A DNA stretch of 60,000 bases from Tubulanus polymorphus (lineage: Eukaryota > Nemertea > Palaeonemertea > Tubulaniformes > Tubulanidae), in the NCBI RefSeq assembly GCF_964204645.1, contig NC_134030.1, forward strand, positions 11,532,278 through 11,592,277, given 5' to 3'. Below, piece after piece: positions 39,243 to 53,345 of this stretch. A program made the translations under genes and the position numbers. How positions within the stretch are numbered: the first letter of the stretch is position 1; each line of letters opens with the position of its first letter. Below the pieces are notes generated by a model, which was not told the origin of the DNA, made no database searches, and saw nothing but the letters and a program-made list of their open reading frames with translations.

Positions 39243-40440
39243 TTTTAGCCCACTTGGGACTTCTTTTCATCTGTTGTCCATCCGTAGATGAAATACAGTG
39301 ATTTTGGGAAGTTTTGAAGATGCTTCAAGTTAATGTCTCGATATTTGGGTTACACATGTATCTACCCTAGACACATCTTCAGCCCAAAAACTAGCCCTGT
39401 CAGAATCAAGATAGCCGACTAGCAGCCATTGTTGTTCGCCAAAATCAGCACTTTTTACACGTTTTGAACTTTTTGAGGGAAATTTTGAAGACGCTTTGAT
39501 CAATTACCTTGATCTTTCGTATATAGGCCCTATATGAATCCCCCAAGGGCCCATCAGCATAACCAAAATTGGGTCGATCAGACTCAAGATAGCCGTCCTA
39601 TGACCTTTTCAGTGCCCAAAAATGTCAAATTTTGGCAGAATTCTGAGTCATGTAGCTTCCTACTGGTTTGCCATTTCTCATTGCAATTGCTGATGGGTAT
39701 TCTTTGGATAGGGATGTTTTATACCTGAGACCGGTATTTTTGATAAGCCATTTATGACGCAATTGGCGGCCATCTTGGTGTCATCACTATCCAGTGCTCA
39801 TTTGTAGGTGGGAAAAAGTTTTTCGACATTATATTGATACCTAAGCATATTTTGTTACCATAATGAATTAGAAAAATGTAGCTTATAACGTGTTCTACAA
39901 TTGTGGTGAGTTTCAAGGTCATTTGATTTTGTATATGGCCACCAGGGGGCGTTGAATTATACAATTTCTTAGTATTTCTATATTTTAATTCTACCAATGT
40001 ATATTTTGTTACCACAATCAATTGCAATGATGTAGCTCATGATATCGTCTATGATTGTGGTGAGTTACAAGAACATAAGTTTTTCTATATGGTCACCAGG
40101 GGGCGTTGAATAGTAGAATAACTTAGTATATCCTTATAAGATTGGTACCTAGGCATATTTTGTTACCATGATCAATTATGAAGTTGTAGTTCAAGACATG
40201 TTCTATGATTGTGGTGAGTTTCAAGGTCATTGGGTTTTGCATATGGTCACCAGGGGGCATTGAATAGTAGAATAACTAAGTATTTCCATATTAAATTGGT
40301 AAAAAGGCGTATTTTGTTATCACAATTGATTGAAAAATCGTAGCTGCTGACATGTTCTATGATTGTGGTGAGTTTCAAGGTCTTTGTATATGGTCACCAG
40401 GGGGTCGTTGAATATTGAAATCGTTAGATTGTTGAGGATT
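39243..40440. repeat. Composite repeat, copy 1, with ~150-165-bp tandem units
   Basis: A leading segment (tttttagcccacttgggact...tagacacatcttcagcccaa) is followed by about four tandem units. Each has tattttgttaccacaatca, atgattgtggtgagttt and accagggggcgttgaat. The same two-part arrangement recurs at 49815-50900. Confidence 0.75.
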
Positions 40441-42896
40441 TGAAACCACTCCCAAGTCTGATATAAAAGTCAGACCCTGACGTGGGCATGCCGGTGGAAT
40501 GACGAAGCTATCTACGATGTGTGTAGGGCCGGCGTGAATTTCATCAACGGCTACAAGCGGTCAATATGAAAATGTGTAAACATATAATTTCAATATTCAA
40601 ACATTTAGAAAATATGTTTGATATTAGGAGTATGCAGGTTTCGTGAGATTAGCAATTTATAATAGCATAGCTATCATATACGGCTCCGCGTCCTCTGATG
40701 GCATGTGTATTAGGTGACAATTCAATTCAATTCTTTATTGATCCTTATTACATTGAAATTTCGGGATAAAATTCCCAAATTCAATAAATAAAAATTTTAA
40801 AATAAATTAATACAACATACATGACACACGGGTAATTCATACAGAACAACATTAGCATGTTATTTTAAATGACAATGTCTACTTCAACCCACCCAGACTC
40901 TAGGATATCGAGTGACAGCCAAACCCGTGGCCCGGGCTGGCTGGCTAGGCCACACGATATGCTCGAAGTCATGATGAAGCAGACATCAGAAGAGCTCGTT
41001 CTTCAACCATGGAGGCAATGAAGTTGCAGACCAGCTTAGAGGAATAAGTAAATGAAGTCGGTCGCAAGTTCGCGATCAATTATTGAGAATTTTCAATAAA
41101 AAAATTTAAACCACTACTAGAGTAGAAGACCCGCTGTATCATCTACCCAATCGCCAAATCTCATCATTCCCCAAATTTCTTAAAACTTCGATTTCAAATT
41201 TGCAATTCCACATTAGCTTAGCCCAGAAATTATACATTTTTTTCGCAGGCATCAAATAATTTTCTAAAATTAATTTTCTTGTTGGAACTTCTAGTCCACT
41301 TGTTAGGCCCCAACAGACCTACAAAATAGATTTTTGGAATTTTCAAAAGATTCATATTTTTCATTATTGACGAGTGGAGATGTCATAGGGGTGTGGTTTG
41401 CCACTTTCTATTCAATGAAATCACATAGTAGACCACTTCATAGATGTCTGTTAGCCTCTTCACTTCAATTACCCATCTTTGGTTTGGGTGTGAGGAATTT
41501 GAGGGGTGATAGCTGGCAAAAGGTATCTTAAAACCTTGTGGAGAAAATGTAGAAAATTTCTGAAAATTTCGTGCAAGCAGGCGCGTTCGGGTGCAATCTG
41601 ACACCGATAGGTACTGGTTACCATTCACTTTGCATGTATCGATTTTATTTTGCTAAATTTAGTAAATGCAGAACATGTGCCAAGGTTCGTCGACTTTTGA
41701 AAATTCAAAAAAGGGGGTTCGTTCGAACTATCGAACCCCCCTAGGGACGCTAATGAATAAAACAGAAATATCTTATATTTAGGCCTATGTTGTTTACAGT
41801 TTAATTCTCTAAGCCTTTATGAAAATGATGAGTGATGAAACAGCTTCGCTTTTGCCTGTGATTGTATTTATGTGGCGAAAACCTACTGCCCACCACGCAC
41901 AGCTATTTCTGAACTTAAAGAACAGTTCAATTGTTCTAAAAGATATTAGCTAAGCTGAGACAATTACAGGGTACACTAATAATGAAATGATTCTAGCTAG
42001 TAGCAGGCAATCTTATTAAAAGCTAGTTTGACGATCACTAGTGATAGATGGCTCTTGCGATGGCCTACAATCAGTAGTGGTTGCTTTAGAATGATCGTTT
42101 CAGCTAATTTCTCATCTTTTAAACATTGCCGTTCATGTCATATTTAACTACTTTTTGCCTACGATTATATCCATATTTTTTTGCAAGCCAGAAGCCAATC
42201 GATATGGTCCATAGTTAGCATAATAAAGTTATAGGCCTAGGCCCTTTTTGATATATAGGGCCTAAATGAATATAAACGATGTATGAAATAAGTTGATACA
42301 GCTTAATGAAAATCCCTTCCATTTACATAACTTAAAGTGACTTGACTAACTCATTACTTTTTCAATATCTTTAGCTTGAACTCAGACAACCTGATGGCGT
42401 TTTATAGATCACTGAGGATATTCAATTTCAGAAGGTAATCCTGAATTTCTTTAATTTGCTATCAATGTATAAGAATACTGTAATTGGTATTGTAGACTTT
42501 CTCAAATTATTCATCAATGATTTTTGATCTCAAGGATATATGTGTCCCCATTATGATACGGATTAGGGTGAAGAAAATATGCTGTCGAATGACATAGTGA
42601 TAGCTTTCTTCTTTCTATGGATCCGGTATCAAGTTTTATACTTCCCTCGAGACAGGTGCAATAGAATTATACATGTTTGTCCTTTGCCACCAGTGTAACC
42701 TATTTGGTATAAGTCCAAGTTATAGTCTGTTAGATAGTCTTTTACATATGACCGTAATTTCCATTAGGCCTAGTGTGTTCTCAAAAATCATTTTGCGCAC
42801 GTATTGGGTGTTGGGGCAGTTAGAAAAGTATGTTTGTGTACAAGGGAGGGGGGGGGGGGGGGTAAAAAAACCAGCTGAGAAATTAGGAAATTTTTT
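40441..42896. other. Host non-coding DNA
   Basis: No gene is recognised. An ORF of 65-80 codons on either strand near 41330-41630 lacks motifs and splice context. Confidence 0.35.
42848..42863 (+). repeat. Poly-G run
   Basis: About 16 consecutive G within caagggaggg...gtaaaaaaacc. Confidence 0.8.
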
Positions 42897-43302
42897 GCGT
42901 ATGTACTAATTGAACCATTCCTAAGTATTTGTTCAATAGAAGCAAAAGGTGAATTCCTCAGTAGAAAAGGTTTGACCTCAAAGTGCCTATTTCTCTATGT
43001 ATGGTCGCCTTTTTCAAAGAAATAATTTTGAGAAACCATTTATTAAACCTGGATTTAAAACTAAATGTTTTATCTTAGAATATGCCCAGTATTGTCTGCG
43101 TGTGTACTAATTGAACCATTCCTAAGTATTTGTTCAACGGAAGCAAAAGGTGAATTCCTTAGTAGAAAAGGTTTGACCTCAAAGTGCCTATTTCGCTATG
43201 TATGATCGCCTTTTTCAAAGAAATATTTTTGAGAAACCATTTATTAAACCAGGATTTTTAAAACTGTAAATGTTTTATCTTAGAATATGCCCAGTATTGT
43301 CA
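42897..43302 (+). repeat. ~204-bp tandem duplication
   Basis: gtgtactaattgaaccattc and all that follows to atgcccagtattgtc is repeated twice in direct orientation with few differences. Confidence 0.85.
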
Positions 43303-45454
43303 GATGAAATACTGCGGTCCTTCCTTGTTCACACTGTGATTGTCAGTAGCAACGTAATTTCTCCATCATTCCTTCCTGTGATTAGATTAGCCACGATCCT
43401 GTCGACAGCTTTGATGTTAAACAGGAATATTGGTTGTGTATAATTATTGGTGATTTGATGACTGTCGAGTTATTATTGACTGATGTATGTTTCTCTGTAT
43501 TCGATTTCTGTTTCACCTCTCTAACTTTACCTGTGAGAATACAAATTTCCGTTATAATGTGGGAAATATGGCTTAAGGGGTTTCCTACAGAGTGTAGTAC
43601 ATAAACATCCTTTAGGGGTTTCAAAAATTGACCACTTCTCTCCTTCAGGTAGTGTTAATTGCAAAAAACTGATCTGCAATTTGTGACAGCAGCATTGACC
43701 TTAACGCTAGCCTTTCACCTTTAGTACATAATGAGTCCTGCAAATTTTATGTGAAATTATAGCCCCTAACCCTTTTCCACCTAGTTCAGAAGAGTTCCAA
43801 TGTTGTAAGCCTATAGTATTGACAAAATTCCCAGTGGAAATTTACTTTTCACTTGACATGATTACCTGTGCAATCTTATCTTGTAATCATGTCAGTATAT
43901 AAATCGGTTCCCAGGCATAATATTCTTAAGGCTATCTTATTTCGAACTATGCAAGATACGCTGACAACTGAGATATCAGTAACAGGTTGATATCCAGTCA
44001 ACCTGAGTGGGTTTGCCCATGTACTCAAAAGATGTACATGTACTCAAATCTTTGGTTTGCCACAAAATGGTAAACTCGAAGCAGAACTCATTTCCAGTTA
44101 GTACGGGAAAAATACTAGACTTTAATCACAACCCTTCTTAGGTTCAAGGGATACAGTAACAAGATAGAACTTTAGTACAAAATCTAATATCATCCTCGGC
44201 AGCAACTGGACTTTGAATATGTGGCAGTTCTGTCAACTCAGGTCTGTAGGAAGCAATTTTTCATGGGGAGGCCACCTACCTAAAATCCGCCAAAAATACC
44301 AGATGCGAAGATTAAATAGAGTTACAAAATCTGTATTCTCAGATCATTTACGGCTTTATTTCATGAACTATTTTACAAACAGATATGACTTACATTCCCT
44401 ATTGCATGACTTTTCTAATACCTAAAAAAGTTAGCAAATTGTCCAAGATGAAACTAGTTTTTTCCCTTTACTGATATTATTGGTTGATGTGGCTCCATTG
44501 CTGATTGTCCTGTACGTATATTTATCTGCATGTTAAACGTTTTGAGAGTGTGATTTTTTATTGTACGTATAATCTATGTACAGATGTTGAATGAGATTGA
44601 TAAGGCGTGTTCACACGATGTTGTTAAGACCAGTCCAAATTTGGCCTGGTCTCACTTGGACCAGATCTAGTGTTCACACACGCAATAAATCGGCTTCAAA
44701 TTTTGGAGCAGACTAAATCTGCTTAATTGTTCTGAAAATTACAGAATCTATCATAGATTGATGTTTCCAGATATATGATAAACTGCAATCATCAAAATCT
44801 TTCAAATAAACAAAAACAATAGGTATTGAATGGCAAAATCAATCCGCTGATCATTGAATCATTTTCTGTTAAATTCATCTCGATCAGCGCCAATACAACT
44901 TTGCCGAGGTGGAAGCCCAAAATGTAATGTTACATAAAAATATAAGTCGGTAAAATATTGGGGCGGCTGGAGCCATGGCTGCTGCGATGGCTCCTATGGC
45001 CCTGCAACTCCGTACGTACCTGGAATGACATATGCATTATTGCAAATGAAATCCTTGGACCTTTAGTATACATCTATTTTGTGTATACATATTGGTTACT
45101 CCAATTTTTTGTGTAATTATATGTGTTGTTTCTGTAGGTGGTTTAATCCTGTTGACAGTTAGTTGCTAGATCTGCTAATTGCTCTCAGCTGAGTTGTATT
45201 GCGGGGCGACATAAGCATGCCTTAAAGAGTCTGGTTGATTAAGGATCAGAATTTTTCGCTGTAAACATCATGCCCGCTACAGAAAGAAAATCAGTTGCTC
45301 AAACATTCCTTAAACTATCTATTTATTACACCACCAATGCCTTGTGCAAATGTAATTAACCCTTTTTGTGCATGGAGGTTTGTCGAAAGCGGGTCTCAAA
45401 TTGCCATGGCGGCCCCTGTTATCCAATTATTTTAGGACATATCTTAAGTGATAT
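43303..45454. other. Host non-coding DNA; one possible first coding exon
   Basis: At 44975-45011 a strong start context (GGAGCCATGGCTGCTGCG) is followed by a short alanine/methionine-rich frame and a GTACGT donor. This could be a first coding exon, but no downstream exon was found. About 44605-44700 is a foldback with accagtccaaatttgg and agtgttcacaca words. Confidence 0.25.
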
Positions 45455-45682
45455 GATGATAGCTGCATTCACACTAGGATTTCAGTACGGTACTAAGCTT
45501 CACACAAGGAAATTATTCGAGGCCTATTCGCGGCTTATTCAGTTCCGTACTGAAATTCGTAGCATATTAAGCGCGGAACCCGATCTCAGTACGGAACTGA
45601 GCTGGCCGCGTATTTTCTGTAGTGTGAACGCAGATTCGGCACTTAAGCGTAAGCGCCGAATCTAGTGTGAACGCGGCTTATG
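45455..45682. mobile_element. Foldback MITE ending in ttcacactag/ctagtgtgaa, copy 1
   Basis: It starts gcattcacactaggatttca and ends tctagtgtgaacgcggct. Internal words cagtacggtact and cgcggcttatt are repeated in both orientations. Related copies lie at about 52300-52760 and 57812-58217. Open frames through it are artefacts. Confidence 0.65.
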
Positions 45683-46919
45683 TCACCCTGGTAGGTCCGG
45701 TCATTTTATTTTACTAGTGTGCGCTGTCCGCCTTGTACTTTTCTATTGTGAGTGTTCGGCAGACATCTGGAATTTCTTGTGAGTGCTCTACACTCATCAA
45801 ATAATGTGCAATTTTTAGGCCAGCCGTAGGCTGAGCCTATTACTATACAAATGGAGCGAATTTAAATGACATGGTTTCCAGAGTAAAGGCTCTTTGACCG
45901 TGCAACTGAGCATATATTCATACAAATCTTTCATTAGAGCATTATCCATTCTCCAACCCCTATGAAGCTGAATTTTGAAAGAGGGCCTCGTTAAAATCTA
46001 TATGAGCTTTTTCGCGATAATCTGATCGCAAAAATATCTGTTTTAAAAAGCCAATGAGAAAGCAAAGACTCTTCTATGATTGGCTTAGCCGCAGAGATCA
46101 GCAGGTTTTCACGTGAACCCGCGTTATCGTCTACCGTTTTACTTCCGGGTTTTATTTTAAGATCTAAAATTGTATTTCAATATCAATTTCTGTGAAATCT
46201 TTAGTTGATTTGGTTTTTGGGAGGAATATTTTTATTTGCACTACAGAAAATATCATTGACAATTGTGCAAAGTCCGGGAAAAATAGCTTTTTCTCAAATC
46301 AGATGAATGACCTAGATATGCTAATTAGCCATGTGCTCAAACTGCAAATTCAAGTTCAATCACATTCTATTCTGCAAAAAAATATCAAATCCAATTCAAT
46401 TTTACTTTATTGAAGAAGGTAAAGCAGCAAATCCAATTCATTTTTGTTTTATTGGGCAAATTTCAGAAACTTCAAATCTCTTCCGCATTCAAATCAATAA
46501 GACTAAGGGAAAAGATTTATCTGAGGTATTTGTTCCTGCCAGGCTGGCCATAGTGCCCCTTTGGGCTCATGCTCTAAAACCTTGTTAGTGTAATCGGGTA
46601 GGCCTAAGTCCATGGATGAAACCGATCAAAAATCAGCTTTCTCGTTTTTCCCATATTGCCACCACAGCAGACATCTTGAATTTCTTGTAAGTGCTCTACA
46701 CACATCAAATAATGTGCGATTTTAAGTCCATCAGGGTCCATCAGATTCAAGAGACCATCTGGTAGCCATGTTTGGTTTGAATTCCTGGAAAAAAAGTAAA
46801 TGGCCTGTTCCCTAATGCTTTTGGTTCTTGGGCTTCATATTCGCCAGTTCACCAACAAAGCAACGATATGACCGTTATTCTTGGTCTGTCTGCTCTGTGT
46901 ATATAGCCTATGTGTCTGT

Positions 46920-47210
46920 CTGTCTTTCTGCCACTTAGATTTGTTTATAGTGGTTCAATCTTGATGAACTTGGTTTCAATAGTAGTATGGGGTCTAGTTG
47001 TGCAGTGCAGAGAATGAACTCAGTGCACCACCTAGTGGCGTAACTAAGCACTAAAAACTCAGTTTTACAGTGACATGACCTTGAAGATGACCTCATAACT
47101 CTGGAACTGGGTCGAAATTCTGAAATTTGTCTTGACAAAATTTAGCTATTCGCCCTAGGTACAACATATCCGGAATGCAATGGGAACTAACGCGTCGTAA
47201 TTTCGGAGTT
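46920..47210. repeat. Dispersed repeat pair, copy 1
   Basis: tgaccttgaagatgacctca, gggtcgaaattc and atgcaatgggaactaacgc occur in the same order at about 53060-53345, with roughly three-quarters identity by eye. Confidence 0.6.
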
Positions 47211-49476
47211 TGTGCTTGAGCCTGAGCGTGAGAACCGCTGTCACCTATGGCTTGTCTATATATTACAGTGGAAAAGTGATGTGCAAGGAAATCATCTTCA
47301 TCACATAGAACAGGTTTTTGGATTACAGTTTTGCTAATCCTTACCCAATGTTCCTGCCTGCTCATAAAATGTACTACAATTGTAGCAAGAATAGCTGCAG
47401 CAATTTAAAGTAGCAAAACAGTTGCTAACTACCAATAGCAGCTAAGATATGTTATGAATGTGAAAGCGTTTTTATCAATTAGAGCAAAGGAAGATTCTGA
47501 CTGTTTTACAAATATATAGACTATGTAGATTGTGATATGGACTTTTCTGATCAAGAACATGTATTTTAAATTTCAGTTAGAAATCATTTCTTTCATGCCT
47601 AAACTCATTGAACAAGTTCTCAACTTACAATCCAAGAACAGTAGTGCATAATTTTAAGACAATTAGATTTAAAAAAGCTAGTATTTGAAATGGAAATTTT
47701 GTGGTAAAATTTGAAGAAGTCCCAGGCCTATAGGCTTATTGAAATTTAGAAATAGCCTAAGAAAATGTAATGTTTTTTATCTATGCAAGCTGGCATTCAT
47801 CATCAATGAAAAATGAGAGAGAGGAGAGATTCAAAGTAAACAAAAAAAACTTGAATTATCATGAACTTCAACTAAATTGATTATGATACATTGTGTTTTT
47901 TAATTTAGTATCGTTGAAAAAAGTTTATTCGACCATTATCTTGATATCAAAGCGTTTGTGTAGTTCAATTGAGTTGACGCACCTATCGTCTCAGATTTGT
48001 CAATTGGTTGTAATGGTAGTTTGATGTCAGGGTAGTTAGGAATCCATGCCATTAGATGACCATGTGGTATTATCTCACCTAAACCAATGTCCACACAACT
48101 GAGTAATTGATAGATTGCCTTGTTAGGTCTGCGATGTCAGTACTGATGTCAGACTTAGACGACTGTGTACGGTTTCTCTAGAACAAACTAATTTTCAGCG
48201 TTCTCGCATTACATGTTTGTGAAATTAGTATAAAACGACTTAATGTGCTGATACAGAGTATGGAATTGATTAATTAACCACATCATCATTAGTATCTCAT
48301 TTAAGATATATTATGCATTATATATCTGTGTTGTATCATACTGAAAATCAATATTATCTTTATCTTTTAAATTCCGACCTCACACTTCCCTTGGCACTGG
48401 TCATTTGAACATTATTCTACTGACGTCTGGCCATTGTCTAGTTCGACGAGTATAAATTTGCATTCCTTTATCTCTCTTGCTCTCTTTTCCAATAGCTCTC
48501 GTTTTCTCGGTGAGATCTATATATCTCGTCTTGATATCTCCCAGCATTTATGATAAATTAAACTTCAAATCATTTTATCATTGTTTATGTTGGTAACATC
48601 TGACTGGAACCTTGTATAAGTGCTATAGTCTGTTATCTCATTTATGCCATTTTTCTGAAACATACATACTTGGAATGGAAATGGAATTGCAAATGTTTTA
48701 AAAAGCTGTACTGTCCTGCAATATTTTCCATCTTGATTACCTGAGTAAATACTGTGTGATATCTTGGTAATGATTAATTCAAGAATGAATATCGTTTTTG
48801 ATAAATTTTTCAACGGGTAGAGGGTTAAAACAAAATATTGGTCTGGAACGTGCTAACTAACAGGTTTTTTGGTCGATGTACGTATAATCTTCCATTCATT
48901 GGCACAGGCACACAAAACTTGTGCCGGAATAAGCTTGATTAAGCAGTACATATCGGCTCATCGGTACCTACATTTGCAACAGGACAATATGATCAATTTT
49001 TCTCAGCTTGATTGAATGTTCCCGTCGTGGTACACTAAATAATCGATGATGACAGTTCAGCTCCTGTGAAAGTCCTGATTGTCCTGATGTTGAAATTGGT
49101 ATAAGTAACTTGATTTTATATGACGCCTGGCCTTCCTCCATGTTAAATTACGATTTGTCACATGAAACAATTACAAAATGCTTTTCATTTGACAATCCCA
49201 TCAGCATCGTCAAAATGTTTTCATTTCCTTTGCTTTTTTACCCATCAGTCATTTCATCCAACCCTGGCCTTCAAAGATCAACTGAGTTCAGTTCTATATT
49301 TGAAACTAAACTTGTAAATATCCAAGTCAGTTGCATAAGTTATTGTAAAAAAAACATTCTACATTCATTTAACTAGTTTTGGAGTGCCCCTGGATCTCTA
49401 GTTTTGAAATGGGGAGCCTTTCCCTGGATAAAGTGAAAATCCAACAATAGAATTAAAAAAAAACTATGAGAGAACC
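47211..49476. other. Host non-coding DNA
   Basis: AT-rich, with no supported gene, RNA or repeat family beyond short simple sequence. Confidence 0.35.
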
Positions 49477-49722
49477 ATCCTCCCTCGGCAGGAATTCGAA
49501 CCTGATGGCATTGCTATGCTCATTGTATAATCGCGAAGGCAAATTTCACGGAAGAACTATAAATGGGAAAACCGGGGCTAAAATAAAACGGGATTTCTGA
49601 TTGGCTAATAATGACATCATCTAAGCTGTGCGCATAGCTGCGCACTCAGTCTAGTGTGGCAGGGTTTGGTACTGTGGCTATCTCAATGCCATCAGGTTCA
49701 AATCCCTGCCGGGGGATGATGT
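49477..49722. repeat. Foldback repeat with tRNA-like arms, copy 2
   Basis: The left arm (catcctccctcggcaggaat, then tcgaacctgatggcat) is the complement of the right arm (atgccatcaggttcaaatcc, then ctgccgggggatgatg). The middle has gctgtgcgcatagctgcgca. This is the clearest complete copy of the family. Confidence 0.7.
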
Positions 49723-49814
49723 GAGGGAACCTGACGTTTTGACTCAATTCTTTGAGCCATTATAAAAATCTGATTTTGAAAAAGGCGCATAGAATTGAGT
49801 CAAACCATCTGATT

Positions 49815-50900
49815 CGAGTTTTTAGCCCACTCAGGACTTAAGTCCCAGCAGGCTATTGCGTTCACTTTCCGTCCATCTTCTTTCTGTAGACGGAATCCAG
49901 TTATTTTGGGAAGTTTTGAAGACGCTTCAATGTAATGTCTTGATATTTGGTTTATACTTGTATCTATCCTAGACACATCTTCAGCCCAAAAAACTGGCCC
50001 TGTCTCTGAATGGACCGTTAAATGGACCAATCAACGAACGTTTTACTGAACAAGGAAGTATTTTGCAAATGGATATATGACGTCATGCGCAACAGCGCCA
50101 GTAATGAAATCACACTTTGCGAGGCCAGGGGGCTGGTGGAAGCGAGTTCGGGAGTGATGCCGGACCCCTGGCAAGCGAGGATGATTAAATTGATACCTAA
50201 GCATATTGTGTTACTATAATCAATTGGAAAGTTGTAGCCCATAACGTGTTCTATGATTTTCGTGAGTTTCAATGTCATTGGTTTTTGTATATGGCCACCA
50301 GGGGGCGTTGAATGATACAATATCTTAGTATTTCTATATTACATTTGTACCTATGCATATTTTGTTACCACAATCAATTGTAAAGTTGTAGCTTATGACA
50401 TCATCCTATGATTTTAGTGAGTTATTATTTTTATTAGATTTGTACCTAGGCATATTTTCTTACCATGATCAATTGCAAAGTTGTAGTTCATGACATCGTC
50501 TATGATTGTGGTGAGTTTTTGAGGACATTGGTTATTCTATATAGTGTCACCAGGGGGCGTTGAATAGTAGAATAACTTAGTATTTCCTTATTAGATTGGT
50601 ACCTAGGCATATTTTGTTACCGTGATTAATTGCAAAGTTGTAGTTCATGACATGTACTATGATTGTGGTGAGTTTCGAGGTCATTGGGTTTTGCATATGG
50701 TCGCCAGGGGGCGTCGAATAGTAGAGTACCTAAGTATTTCCATATTGAATTGGTAACGAGATATTTGTCATCACAATCAATTACAAAATCGTAGCTGTTG
50801 ACATGTTCTATGATTGTGGTGGGTTTCAAGGTAATTGTTTTTGTATATGGTCACCAGGGGCGTTATATATTGAAATTGTTAGATTGTTGAGCATTTAAAA
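49815..50900. repeat. Composite repeat, copy 2, with ~150-165-bp tandem units
   Basis: It has the same leading segment and tandem units as 39243-40440. It is interrupted at about 50010-50190 by an unrelated insert containing ggccagggggctggtggaag. Confidence 0.75.
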
Positions 50901-52299
50901 CCACTTACCAAGTGGGCATGGTGTCCCTGGACTCCTAGTTATCTAAGATTCCATTTGGGGCGAAAAGAGATCCACCAGGTTTGCTTATAAGTGATTTGGT
51001 AGTCTGCGTTTAATTTCATCTACATTTCGGTTAAAATCAAATGAAATTTTCTCTTATATATATCAATATAGACTATTAATGAAAGTGGTTGAGTGGGCCT
51101 TGGTTTTGATTTTGCCATAATCTATTAAGGTGTCACCCGTGGTATTATGTAAAGTTTGAATAGAATTGGTTTGTCGTCAATGTCTTCCCTTTGTATGAGA
51201 GAACTGATTCAAAAGTTTTTTCTTAAAAGAATACCAGTTTTATTGTTCACAAGCAAAAACCCATCCAAGAATGGGCTTGAAATAGAAATTAATGAAACGT
51301 CTCCAGGGCCAGCACTAGGATTTTTTATAGGGGGTCAGTATTATCACAAGCAGAACTATATGCCATACTTATCACCGTATTCCTCGAGCACTGAAATGCT
51401 GTAAAATAGTCTTAATTTTTGGCGCACCGTAGATTTGCCTATGCAAACGGTCTGATGAAGCAGTTTTCATAGAAAAGGCACAAACATTGGCTTTGTACCA
51501 AACGTGTTGATTTTTGGTGTCCTGGTTTGGCTTAATGAGTTCTTGAGCCCAGAAAAATTCCATAGTGATCGAGTTATTTTTAGGGGACTTATTCTTGAAA
51601 AACCCTGCTTTTTAGCACTATGGTACATTTTTTACATATGACAATTTGCATACTTGGAATTGAAATATATAAAAGTTCAATCCTGGAAGAATTGCCGTTT
51701 TTTGTGCTACTCATATCGACCCCTAAATTTTCTCGCTTCTATTTATCTGAGTTGACCTTGTTACCTGAGCTACAATGATTGTGATTGTCTGTTTGTGGGA
51801 TATACAGGAAATTCAGGGAATTTTGGCACTTCTGATGCAGTGTTTTCAATAAGAGCCAGGTCCCGGGTCCCAGACCAGTCTGTCGTTTTTTAAGGACCCA
51901 CCTGTTTTTTTCAAACCAGCTTTCATTTCAGTGACTGTGACATATTATGGGACCCTCCTGTTTTTGGAAGGGCCCTGGCTTGTTAATTTTTTACTGAAAA
52001 CACTGTGATGTAATTGGGAAAGCCAAGTGTGGAACCCAAAACAAAATGGCGAGCATTTCATTCGCCTAGGTATCGTATGTTCGCTTATAATTTCTTCGGT
52101 GTTACGATTATAACCGAGTAGGCTATTCAATTCAGTATCCGAACTAGCAAGTATGACGATACCAATGGAGTTTTGGCTTAGATTTCTCTTGTCAATGCCA
52201 TAAAGACCTGCTAACCCGTATGGTTTAACCGCAGCCGTTGGCTTTTTTGTGAACCTTGTTACTGCTCTACTCAATTCAATTTTAGTATGTTCTTAAGGT
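50901..52299. other. Host non-coding DNA
   Basis: No gene is recognised. Confidence 0.35.
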
Positions 52300-52760
52300 A
52301 GGGGCACACGAGCATATTTTTTCGCCCGATCGCGGCGAATTTATAAATCGCCCGAAAAATTCGCTCGTGTGGCCACTCACAGCGAAGATGATTTCGTCGG
52401 CCGACTCGATCGCCGTACTGAAATACGCGGCTTATTAAGTACGCGAATGCGATTCCGCGCCGAAAACCCGATCTCAGTACGGTACTGAGCTGGCAGCGTA
52501 TTTTCTGTAGTGTGAACGCAGATTCGGCGCTTAGCTAGCCGCGTATTTACATCCGCTTAGTACAAAACACTTAACACTAATTACACTCCCCTCTATCAGT
52601 GCACAGGGTGACTACTTTACTGGGCTTACTAAGTGCCGAATTGCCGACTCGTAGTGTGAACGTAACTGGCTGTGTAAGCGCAGTATTTTGGTGAATTCGG
52701 CACCAGTGAAGTACGGTACTTTGTAAGCGCAGAATCTAGTGTGAACACGCTTTATGATAG
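52300..52760. mobile_element. Foldback MITE, copy 2 (diverged or composite)
   Basis: The right part matches the 57812 copy (gatctcagtacggtactgag, ctgtagtgtgaacgcagatt and a ctagtgtgaacacg end). The left end has a different ggggcacacgagcatatttt start. Confidence 0.55.
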
Positions 52761-53009
52761 CTACATAGCAGAATGCACAAAGCCCAGTGATTATTTGGTG
52801 CGATTTTAGTGTAACTGAGAAATCGCTTGAAAATTGCAGCAACTCGTCGCTCGTCTGAGGGTTCACGCGACTGCAACTGAATTCAGTTTTTTCAATAAGT
52901 ATTTTGCATGGATTATCATGAATAGCATTGATGGGAGAAATGAAGAAGGTTTTGGCGCTCAGGCTTCCGTGAGACCCTTATTCTTGTACTGTGTACACGT
53001 GCGTGGTGC

Positions 53010-53047
53010 CTGCCTGCGTGCCTGCGTGCCTGCCTGCCTGCCTGCCT
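53010..53047 (+). repeat. Short cctgcctg microsatellite
   Basis: A run of cctgc/gtgcctg units, followed directly by the second copy of the 46920 repeat. Confidence 0.7.
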
Positions 53048-53059
53048 TTCAGCTACTTG

Positions 53060-53345
53060 GCTTGTTTATAGTGCATGATCTTGATCAAACTAGGGTTTTT
53101 ACAATGTTAGCATGGGGTTCTAGTTATGCATTGCCAAGAATGCGCCCAGTGCACTGCCTGGCGGCAGAACTAGACACTAAAGGCGGTTTTTCAGCAAAAT
53201 GACCTTGAAGATGACGTCATAACTTGAGTTATAGGGTCGAAATTCAAAAAATTTTCTTGGAAAAAATTAGCTATTGCCTCTAGATACAACACATCCAAAA
53301 TGCAATGGGAACTAACGCAGAGTTTGAGTTTCAGAGTTCGATTCT
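53060..53345. repeat. Dispersed repeat pair, copy 2
   Basis: Matches 46920-47210 in the same orientation. Confidence 0.6.

Noticed and set aside
45366-45665. 99-codon plus-strand frame
   Set aside because: It runs through a foldback MITE; sequence and composition are explained by the repeat.
52834-53202. 122-codon frame with Cys/Ala-rich CLRACVPACLPAF peptide
   Set aside because: It is produced by a cctg microsatellite and the dispersed repeat beside it.
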